Origin: Clostridiales bacterium
GTDB taxonomy: Bacteria; Bacillota; Clostridia; Christensenellales; Aristaeellaceae
Direction: 5' to 3'
Length of the DNA stretch: 12,092 bases
NCBI GenBank assembly: GCA_004555535.1
Contig: SFHU01000089.1
Location: forward strand, 1 to 12,092
Under the pieces are notes generated by a model. The model was not told the origin of the DNA and made no database searches. It worked only from the letters and a program-made list of their open reading frames with translations. Positions 1-5,499 of the stretch are shown in pieces; position 1 is the first letter of the stretch, and every line of letters starts with the position of its first letter. Both the position numbers and the translations under genes were made by a program.

Positions 1-291
1 CTGGCCAGTCAGGAAATCGAGAACATCTTCGAGAATAGCGACTACATCTACATGCTCAACCAGGCGGCGGGTGATCGTGAGATTCTGGTAAAGAAGCTGG
101 GCATTTCCCCGCATCAGCTGTCCTACGTCACCCAGAGCGGCGAAGGCGAGGGCCTGCTGTTTTACGGCAACGTCATTCTGCCGTTCCAGGATCGCTTCCC
201 CAAGAATACCCGACTGTACAGCATCATGACGACGAAGCCGTCTGATCTCGCGGGCCATGCGGCAGCTTCTGCGAACAGCGCCATTCCGTGA
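1..291 (+). CDS. VirB4-like conjugal transfer ATPase, C-terminal fragment
   Basis: The frame is open from the first base to TGA 289-291, so this is the 3' end of a gene starting upstream; the internal ATG at 52 is not a start. The residues read as the last part of a VirB4/TraE-type ATPase of Gram-positive conjugative elements: the helix with MLNQAAGDRE, then the GLLFYGNVILPFQDRFPKNT segment, then LYSIMTTKPSD, which is where such proteins usually end. VirB4 powers the type IV secretion machine at the inner face of the membrane. The last eleven residues (HAAASANSAIP) look unlike the family and may mark a deletion join with the integrase, whose frame overlaps this one. Normally mobilisation, relaxase and other genes lie between virB4 and int, so the direct adjacency points to a collapsed element. 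The family call is from recognition of motifs, not from a search. Confidence 0.72.
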   Translation: MASQEIENIFENSDYIYMLNQAAGDREILVKKLGISPHQLSYVTQSGEGEGLLFYGNVILPFQDRFPKNTRLYSIMTTKPSDLAGHAAASANSAIP

Positions 292-1246
292 GTTTGAAAT
301 GCATTGTAACGCTTTTCAATCTGAATTATGGCGTAGCCGTTATATCGACTATCTGCAAAAGAATCGGCTTCACCACGAGATCCGAAAGGCTGCCGCCGAA
401 TACCAGTGCAAGCGCGCTGTGGAGAGGGAGGTGGTCGAGCGTTTCCGCCCCAGAACGCAGGAGGAAGCACCGCCGCACGCAGCGGAGAATAATACCGCAA
501 AGACCTATCGGGAGTTTGCGGAGAAGTGGCTGCCCATCCACGCGAGAAAGGAGCGCTTTTCGCCCAACTCCTACGACAGCTATCGCAGCAATCTGGATCG
601 GCATATTCTGCCGTACTTTGGTGACCGGGTGATGAGCAGCATTACGGCAGAGGACATTGACGACTTCCTGGACTCGCTGAGCCGGAAGCCCTGCCGTGGG
701 CCCAAGAGCTACGGGAAGCGCCCAGAGGATATTCCAACGCTGTCCTCCAGTACCGTCAAGAAGTGCTTTACAATCCTGACCTCCGGCTTTGAGACGGCAA
801 AGAAGTGGCACTACATCAGCGAAATTCCCAAGGTCACCGCGCCCACGGAAAAGACGGTCAAGCGGAGGGCCTGGGATGCCCGGCGTGTTTACGAGGTGCT
901 CGACAGCATCAAGGAGGACGAGCTGCTTCACCTGGCCGTTCACCTGGCGTTTGTCTGCTCCCTGCGGGCTGGCGAAACCGCGGGAATTGACCTGCACACG
1001 ATTGATTTCCGGGATGGCAGCCTGTGGATCACCCGACAGATTCAGCGCGTATCAGACAGCGCAATCGGCGTTCTGCCCAAGCATGAGGTGCTGCGCATCT
1101 TTCCCAAGCAGGTGCTCACCTCGAAAAGCAGCATGATTCTCAAGGGGCCGAAAACGGAGGATAGCCATCGGAAGCAGTATCTGACCACGCCGTTGCTTAA
1201 TGAGCTGCGTGAGAGATTGGCGCGGATTGAGGAAAACAAGGCGTTC
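257..1246 (+). pseudogene. Tyrosine integrase IntA, N-terminal two thirds (split by inversion)
   Basis: This is the front part of a site-specific tyrosine recombinase. About residues 80-190 form the SAM-like core-binding domain (TYREFAEKWLPIHARKERFS, then NSYDSYRSNLDRHILPYFG). The catalytic domain follows with the first active-site arginine in CSLRAGE (Arg237 counted from ATG 257) and the beta-hairpin lysine in GPKTEDS (Lys299). After ENKAF (codon 1244-1246) the match to an integrase stops and the frame runs on through non-coding and tRNA-remnant sequence to 1570. The missing box II and nucleophile tyrosine lie on the other strand at 2053-1613 and rejoin in frame (ENKAF then REEYRDYGLL) if 1242-2058 is inverted. 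The rebuilt protein would have 476 residues from ATG 257 or 462 from ATG 299; neither start has a convincing ribosome binding site, and the true N-terminus may have been lost at the join with virB4. As it stands it cannot make an active enzyme. Confidence 0.82.
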
Positions 1247-1288
1247 TTGTTGAGCAAATCAGGCTGTTTATTTATTCATATTGTGTGC

Positions 1289-1317
1289 CGAAGTCACCAG
1301 CATTGCTGGGGACTTCG
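1289..1317. repeat. Inverted repeat beside the tRNA-Thr remnant
   Basis: CGAAGTC (1289-1295) pairs with GACTTCG (1311-1317), and inside it CCAGCA (1297-1302) pairs with TGCTGG (1304-1309), with one A/G mismatch between the arms. It sits five bases from the tRNA-Thr-derived repeat. No T-run follows on either strand, so it is not an ordinary terminator. Its place next to an attachment core suggests a protein-binding site of the element, which is inference. Confidence 0.5.
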
Positions 1318-1321
1318 TTCG

Positions 1322-1366
1322 TTGGTAAGGATGAGGTCCCCGGTCCGAATCCGGGTATCAGCTCCA
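1322..1366 (+). other. att-like remnant: 3' part of tRNA-Thr
   Basis: These 45 bases are identical to the 3' part of the intact tRNA-Thr on the minus strand (positions 2549-2505), from the anticodon loop through the T arm and acceptor to CCA. The 5' half of a tRNA is absent: the bases before 1322 are a hairpin, not a D arm. This is the usual trace left when an element integrates into the 3' end of a tRNA gene, where the element supplies a new 3' end and the displaced copy stays at its far end. Here the copy is inverted relative to the tRNA, which attL/attR should not be. Undoing the proposed 1242-2058 inversion turns it into a direct repeat about 570 bp from the tRNA. Confidence 0.85.
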
Positions 1367-1371
1367 GACAG

Positions 1372-1409
1372 TCGCCTCTGTGAGACAACTCGCAGGGGCG
1401 ATTTTCTTT
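1372..1409 (+). terminator. Intrinsic terminator after the tRNA-Thr remnant
   Basis: A 13-bp stem with two G-U pairs (TCGCCTCTGTGAG at 1372-1384, CTCGCAGGGGCGA at 1389-1401) closes a four-base loop and is followed by TTTTCTTT. It starts five bases after the CCA of the remnant, the same layout as the terminator behind the intact tRNA-Thr. The remnant therefore carried a tRNA terminator with it when it was displaced. Confidence 0.8.
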
Positions 1410-1460
1410 GTATTGTTAGGTTTTTCAGCTTCTCCTCCTCTCTTGGCCGGGAAGTGCCGC

Positions 1461-1618
1461 TTGCATCAGGCCTCGGTTTCCAGCTAACATTTCGGGCACA
1501 TTTTCGGACTCCCAGTTCATTTTGGCCTCTTGATGGCCTTGATGATTATGCACCGAATGAATGTGCATAGCCGCCTGCTAACAAATCCTGCTAACACGCA
1601 GAAATTTTTGCATCAGGC
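1461..1618. repeat. Short direct repeats between IntA stop and the att remnant
   Basis: This gene-free stretch holds CCTGCTAACA twice (1574-1583 and 1587-1596, 13 bases apart), a one-mismatch copy CCAGCTAACA at 1480-1489, and TTGCATCAGGC twice (1461-1471 and 1608-1618, the second overlapping the IntA stop). Clustered short direct repeats between an integrase gene and its att core are the usual form of arm-type integrase binding sites. That role is inference from position. I see no gene elsewhere in 1410-1612. Confidence 0.45.
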
Positions 1619-2053
1619 GTGCTGCTGTGCACCAAGCGTCAGAGATTGCAGAAGCTTCCGGCACAGCTCCGGGTTTTGCTGAATCTGTGCCATCAGCGCG
1701 GACACATCCGCGCTGTCCTGCGCCTCCCCCGCCGTTTCCCGATGCGGATAGAAGCTGTTCTCCACCAGCCGTGACAGGGCACGCTTCTCGTAGTCCAGCG
1801 CCTCGTTGTAGTGGTTCATCAGGACCTCCGGCGACTGGCCGGCGTTTTCCGCAACCAGCTGATAGTTGTTCTGCGACAGGCGTACCTTGTGCATCTGACC
1901 AGACTTGCGAAGCCCCTGGAAATCAATGCGTTCATTCTCCGGGATGCCGATCCGCTTCTGATGCTCCTTGAAGCTCTTTTCCAGGTTCTTGGGATCGACA
2001 GGCCGTCCGTCCGTCTGGCAAATCAGCAGTCCGTAATCCCGATACTCCTCACG
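1613..2053 (-). pseudogene. Tyrosine integrase IntA, C-terminal third (inverted piece)
   Basis: On the minus strand the frame is open upstream of ATG 1894 and reads REEYRDYGLLICQTDGRPVD from 2053 downward, then a helix-rich stretch, FQGLRKSG with the second catalytic arginine (codon 1909-1907), AGQSPEVLMNHYNEAL with the nucleophile tyrosine (codon 1810-1808), and a short tail ending at TGA 1615-1613. The canonical histidines of box II (HxLRH) and of GHSS are replaced by Q in FQGLRK and AGQSP. I recognise this variant from clostridial element integrases, so it need not mean decay. There is no N-terminal domain in front of it and no start signal at 2053; the piece completes the + strand IntA fragment exactly. 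Ending next to the arm-like repeats and the tRNA-derived sequence is the normal place for an int gene. Confidence 0.8.
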
Positions 2054-2275
2054 GAACGATCCTTTGAAAAGGCCAGAGATCGGCTTGGGCTTGAAGGATA
2101 CTCAGCGCACGATTTCCGGCACACCTGCGCAACAGAATGGAAAGAGCGCGGCATGACGCTTCAGGAGGTGTCAAAGATATTGGGGCACACCAACACCACC
2201 GTCACAGAGCGCTGCTATGTGGAATTCCGTCAGCAGGGGATGCATGCAGCCCGCAGGATCATGAATACGAGCTGA
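2054..2275 (+). pseudogene. Tyrosine integrase IntB, C-terminal fragment
   Basis: From about 2057 the + strand reads RSFEKARDRLGLEGYSAHDF and continues through RHTCATEWKERGMTLQEVSK to the stop at 2273-2275. It carries box II HDFRH (His codon 2108, Arg codon 2117), GHTNTTVTERCYVE with the second His and the nucleophile Tyr (codon 2216-2218). This is a second recombinase, different in sequence from IntA and with the canonical HxxR and GH residues. The N-terminal domains are missing. The open frame extends left to 1811, but that part is the antisense of IntA and not integrase-like. If the 1242-2058 inversion is undone, a TGA comes a few codons before this fragment, so IntB was probably truncated before the inversion. 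Confidence 0.78.
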
Positions 2276-2279
2276 CCCA

Positions 2280-2369
2280 ATTTGTGATTGTTTTGTGATT
2301 GCAAAAAGGCCGCAAAAACCCTGATGGCACAAGGCTTTGCGGCGGCGGCGTGTGATGGTTTTTGTGATG
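2280..2369. repeat. TTTTGTGAT direct repeats between IntB and tRNA-Thr
   Basis: TTTGTGATTG at 2281-2290 and TTTTGTGATTG at 2291-2301 stand head to tail, and a third TTTTTGTGATGA copy ends near 2370. A hairpin (GCCGCAAA 2309-2316 with TTTGCGGC 2336-2343) lies between them; read on the minus strand it is followed by CTTTTTG and could act as a weak terminator. The layout mirrors the repeats between IntA and its att copy, so these may be arm-type sites of IntB (inference). Confidence 0.4.
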
Positions 2370-2415
2370 ATTTCTGTGGTGCATAGCGCATACAGCGCAG
2401 AAGGAGACATACAAC

Positions 2416-2444
2416 GAGGGCTGCCCCACACAGAGGCAGCCCTC
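2416..2444. repeat. Perfect 10-bp inverted repeat
   Basis: GAGGGCTGCC (2416-2425) and GGCAGCCCTC (2435-2444) form a perfect stem over a nine-base loop. A short A-run follows on the + strand; no T-run follows on either strand in the direction of reading. It could be a weak terminator or an element-end structure; nothing in the sequence decides this. Confidence 0.45.
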
Positions 2445-2463
2445 AAAAAGTAAGCAATAGCAC

Positions 2464-2499
2464 AAAAAAATCACCCTCCGCGTCTATATCGGAAGGTGA
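2464..2499 (-). terminator. Intrinsic terminator of tRNA-Thr
   Basis: Read on the minus strand, TCACCTTCCG (2499-2490) pairs with CGGAGGGTGA (2480-2471) with one G-U pair, and a run of seven T (2470-2464) follows. It starts five bases after the CCA of the tRNA. Confidence 0.85.
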
Positions 2500-2504
2500 C
2501 TTTA

Positions 2505-2580
<76 letters not shown>

Positions 2581-2596
2581 ATCGGCAACGAAGAGT

Positions 2597-2625
2597 ATTC
2601 TAGCAGATTTCGCCCGGATTTGCAA
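2597..2625 (-). promoter_or_regulatory. Sigma-A promoter of tRNA-Thr
   Basis: On the minus strand TTGCAA (2625-2620) and TAGAAT (2602-2597) stand 17 bases apart, 16 bases before the first tRNA base. Only one or two bases in each box differ from consensus. Confidence 0.75.
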
Positions 2626-2684
2626 GGGGTTTTGACAATTTTCCGAAAAATCTTTTTCGCGGGGCCGAAAAAAGGGAAACGGGC

Positions 2685-2713
2685 TTGACTTTTTTGCGGG
2701 CGTTCAGTACAAT
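2685..2713 (+). promoter_or_regulatory. leuS: Sigma-A promoter of leuS
   Basis: TTGACT (2685-2690) and TACAAT (2708-2713) are separated by exactly 17 bases, one mismatch from consensus in each box. The start of transcription would be near 2720, just before the T-box leader. It is divergent from the tRNA-Thr promoter, with about 60 bases between the two. Confidence 0.88.
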
Positions 2714-2719
2714 AGACGA

Positions 2720-2979
2720 AGTTTCTCAAAGGCGATGAAGGGAATCAGCGCGCGGAGGCGCCCGAAGAGAGCCGGCGGTTGGTGCGAGCCGGCGGGCCAA
2801 GGCGCGGCTTTCTCCTCCCGGAGCTTCGCGGGCGAAATGAGTAGCCCGCGGCGGTTGGCCCCGTGATCGGCCAGGCATCTTTGCCGCTGAGGGCCGCCGT
2901 CTGGCGGCTGAATCAGGGTGGTACCGCGCGAGTTTTCGCGCCCCTGTGCATGATATGGTCGTGCAGGGGCGCTTTTTTT
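2720..2979 (+). promoter_or_regulatory. T-box riboswitch leader of leuS (Leu, CTC specifier)
   Basis: The leader carries the invariant T-box AGGGTGGTACCGCG at 2915-2928. Stem I is recognisable by its apical part AGAGAGCCGGCGGTTGGTG (from 2766) and a specifier CTC at 2812-2814 followed by CTCCCGGAG; CTC is a leucine codon that matches tRNA-Leu(GAG). The next hairpin contains ATGAGTAG flanked by GGGC/GCCC. Uncharged tRNA-Leu would pair with the specifier and with the TGGT bulge and stabilise the antiterminator, in which AGGG pairs with the CCCCT near 2941; those bases are also the 5' arm of the terminator at 2938-2979, so the two folds exclude each other. leuS is thus turned up when charged leucyl-tRNA is scarce. 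The T-box is certain, the exact specifier position slightly less so. Confidence 0.95.
2938..2979 (+). terminator. Regulated terminator of the leuS T-box
   Basis: GCGCCCCTG (2938-2946) pairs with CAGGGGCGC (2964-2972), extended inward by GCA/TGC-type pairs, and is followed by seven T (2973-2979). Its 5' arm overlaps the bases needed for the antiterminator. Confidence 0.92.
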
Positions 2980-3014
2980 GACCCTGTATGAGGAAGAAAG
3001 AGGAGGTTTTTCCT

Positions 3015-5426
3015 GTGAGCAAGGCGTATAACCCCGAAGAGATCGAGCTGAAATGGCAAAAGAACTGGGAGGAGGCCCATTGCTTTGAGGCCGAGGCCAG
3101 CCATGACAAGCCCAAGTATTTCGCGCTGATCGAGTTCCCCTATCCCTCCGGCGCGGGTCTGCACGTCGGCCATCCGCGCAGCAATACCGCGATGGATATC
3201 ATTTCCCGCAAGCGCCGCATGGAGGGCTACAACGTCCTCTTCCCCATCGGCTGGGACGCCTTCGGCCTGCCGACGGAGAATTACGCGATCAAGAACCACG
3301 TCCATCCCGCGGGCGTGACGCAGAAGAATATCGACCACTTCCGCGAGCAGCTCAAGCGCATCGGCTTCTCCTTTGACTGGTCGCGCGAGGTCAACACCAC
3401 CGACCCGAACTACTTCAAGTGGACGCAGTGGATCTTCCTGCAGCTCTACAAGCACGGCCTCGCCTATAAGAGCGAGATGCCGGTCAACTGGTGCCCGAGC
3501 TGCAAGTGCGGCCTGGCCAATGAGGAGGTCGTGCAGGGCAAGTGCGAGCGCTGCGGCGCGGAGGTCATCCGCCGCGTCAAGAGCCAGTGGATGCTCAAAA
3601 TCACGGCCTATGCCCAGAAGCTGCTCGACGGCCTGGACGAGGTCGACTTCATCGAGAAGGTCAAGGTGCAGCAGCGCAACTGGATCGGCCGCAGCGAGGG
3701 CGCCGAGGTCGATTTCGCCATCAAGGATACCGATATGAAGCTGCGCGTGTATACCACGCGCCCGGACACGCTCTTCGGCGCGACCTACATGGTCGTGGCG
3801 CCGGAGCACGCGGCTGTCGATCAGCTGAAGGACCGCATCACCAACTGGGACGACGTCGTCGCCTACCGCGAGGCCGCGGCCCGCAAGAGCGACTTTGAGC
3901 GCACCGAGCTGGCCAAGGACAAGACCGGCGTGGAGCTGCAGGGCATCAAGGCCATCGACCCGGTCAACGGCCGCGAGATCCCGGTGTTCATCTCCGACTA
4001 CGTCCTGGCGACCTACGGCACCGGCGCAATCATGGCCGTGCCGGCGCACGATGAGCGCGACTGGGACTTCGCCAAGAAGTTCGGCCTGCCGATCATCGAG
4101 GTCGTCGCGGGCGGCGAGGACGTGCAGAAGGCCGCCTATACCGACGTCGCCGACGGTGTGCTCGTCAACAGCGGCTTCCTCGACGGCCTCTCCGTCGCGC
4201 AGGCGAAGAAGACCATCATCGACTGGCTCGTCGAGCACAAGGTCGGCGAGCGCAAGGTCAACTTCAAGCTGCGCGACTGGGTCTTCTCCCGCCAGCGCTA
4301 CTGGGGCGAGCCGATCCCGCTGGTCTACTGCGAGAAGTGCGGCTGGGTGCCGGTTCCGGAGGATCAGCTGCCCGTGCTGCTGCCGGAGGTCGACAACTAT
4401 GAGCCGACCGACTCCGGCGAGAGCCCGCTCTCCAAGATCGACAGCTGGGTGAACACGACCTGCCCGTGCTGCGGCGGTCCCGCCAGACGCGAGACCGACA
4501 CCATGCCGCAGTGGGCCGGTTCCTCCTGGTACTTCCTGCGCTACGCCGATCCGCACTGCGACACGGCGCTCGCCCGCTGGGACGAGCTCAAGTACTGGAT
4601 GCCGGTCGATTGGTACAACGGCGGCATGGAGCATACGACGCTGCACCTGCTCTATTCCCGCTTCTGGAACCTCTTCCTCTATGACATCGGCGCGATCCCG
4701 AACAAGGAGGCCTACAACAAGCGCACCAGCCACGGCATGATCCTCGGCGCGAACGGCGAGAAGATGAGCAAGTCCCGTGGGAACGTCATCAACCCGGACG
4801 ACACCATCGCCGAGATCGGCGCGGATGCCTTCCGCCTCTACGAGATGTTCATGGGCGCGTTCGACCAGGCGATTCCGTGGTCGACCGAGGGCGCGCGCGG
4901 CTGCCGCCGCTTCCTGGAGCGCGTCTGGCGCCTGCAGGACATGCTCACCGACGCAGAGGATGTGCGTCACGAGATGGAGGCGCCGGTCAACGCGATGATC
5001 AAGAAGGTCTCCGAGGACTACGAGCGCATGAAGTTCAACACCGCCATCGCGGCAATGATGTCCTTCGTCAACGACGTCTACGCCAACGGCAGCGTCACCC
5101 GCGGCGAGCTGCGCGCGCTGCTGCTGTGCCTCAACCCGGTCGCCCCGCACATCACCGAGGAGATGTGGGAGACCTGCGGCTTCGGCGAGCCGATCTACAG
5201 GCAGAGCTGGCCGACTTGGGACGAAAGCAAGCTCGTGGCCGACGAGGTCGAGATCGCCGTGCAGATCAAGGGCAAGGTTCGCGCCCGCATCATGGTGCCG
5301 GCCAGCCTGACCAAAGACGACGGCGAGAAGCTGCTGGAGAACGAGACGGTCAAAAAGCTCGTCGGCGGCGCGCAGGTCAAGAAGCTGATCTTCGTGCCGG
5401 GCCGCCTGCTCAACATCGTCTGCTGA
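3015..5426 (+). CDS. leuS: Leucyl-tRNA synthetase
   Basis: Class I synthetase that charges tRNA-Leu with leucine in the cytoplasm, 803 residues, normal for the bacterial enzyme. Visible in order: YPSGAGLHVGH with the HIGH motif (50-53); a first zinc knuckle, Cys160/163 and Cys177/180; the CP1 editing domain with TTRPDTLFGATYMV and GTGAIMAVPAHDERDWDF; a second cysteine cluster (CEKCG, then CPCCGG); QWAGSSWYFLRY; KMSKS (583-587); the anticodon-binding helices; and the C-terminal domain with VQIKGKVRARI ending in LIFVPGRLLNIVC. I start it at GTG 3015, eight bases after AGGAGG (3001-3006). ATG 2988, nine codons upstream in the same frame, has no ribosome binding site and lies just behind the terminator U-run. 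Expression is controlled by the T-box leader. A long open frame on the opposite strand is a shadow of its GC-rich codons. Confidence 0.98.
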   Translation: MSKAYNPEEIELKWQKNWEEAHCFEAEASHDKPKYFALIEFPYPSGAGLHVGHPRSNTAMDIISRKRRMEGYNVLFPIGWDAFGLPTENYAIKNHVHPAGVTQKNIDHFREQLKRIGFSFDWSREVNTTDPNYFKWTQWIFLQLYKHGLAYKSEMPVNWCPSCKCGLANEEVVQGKCERCGAEVIRRVKSQWMLKITAYAQKLLDGLDEVDFIEKVKVQQRNWIGRSEGAEVDFAIKDTDMKLRVYTTRPDTLFGATYMVVAPEHAAVDQLKDRITNWDDVVAYREAAARKSDFERTELAKDKTGVELQGIKAIDPVNGREIPVFISDYVLATYGTGAIMAVPAHDERDWDFAKKFGLPIIEVVAGGEDVQKAAYTDVADGVLVNSGFLDGLSVAQAKKTIIDWLVEHKVGERKVNFKLRDWVFSRQRYWGEPIPLVYCEKCGWVPVPEDQLPVLLPEVDNYEPTDSGESPLSKIDSWVNTTCPCCGGPARRETDTMPQWAGSSWYFLRYADPHCDTALARWDELKYWMPVDWYNGGMEHTTLHLLYSRFWNLFLYDIGAIPNKEAYNKRTSHGMILGANGEKMSKSRGNVINPDDTIAEIGADAFRLYEMFMGAFDQAIPWSTEGARGCRRFLERVWRLQDMLTDAEDVRHEMEAPVNAMIKKVSEDYERMKFNTAIAAMMSFVNDVYANGSVTRGELRALLLCLNPVAPHITEEMWETCGFGEPIYRQSWPTWDESKLVADEVEIAVQIKGKVRARIMVPASLTKDDGEKLLENETVKKLVGGAQVKKLIFVPGRLLNIVC

Positions 5427-5455
5427 TGAAATCTGCGTCGCGAATCGACAATTTG

Positions 5456-5499
5456 AGAGGGCTTCCTCCCTTCTTCGGGGAGAAAGCCCTCTTTCTTTT
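5456..5499 (+). terminator. Intrinsic terminator of leuS
   Basis: GAGGGCTT and CTCCC on the left arm pair with GGGGAG and AAGCCCTC on the right arm around TTCTTC, followed by TTTCTTTT. It begins 30 bases after the leuS stop. The convergent gene on the minus strand ends (TAA 5500-5498) inside the T-run, so the same hairpin may also slow transcription from the right, though no good T-run follows it in that direction. Confidence 0.9.

Noticed and set aside
1275..1370. A second complete tRNA-Thr gene
   Set aside because: Only the part from the anticodon loop to CCA is present; no acceptor 5' strand or D arm can be found upstream.
1811..2053. The left half of the open frame leading into IntB as part of that protein
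   Set aside because: It is the antisense of the IntA C-terminus and shows no integrase features; IntB homology begins only near 2057.
2632..2660. TTGACA at 2632-2637 as a second leuS promoter
   Set aside because: No -10 box stands 16-18 bases downstream; the bases there are TTTCGC.
2988..3014. ATG 2988 as start of leuS
   Set aside because: No ribosome binding site precedes it and it lies nine bases after the terminator U-run. GTG 3015 is eight bases after AGGAGG.
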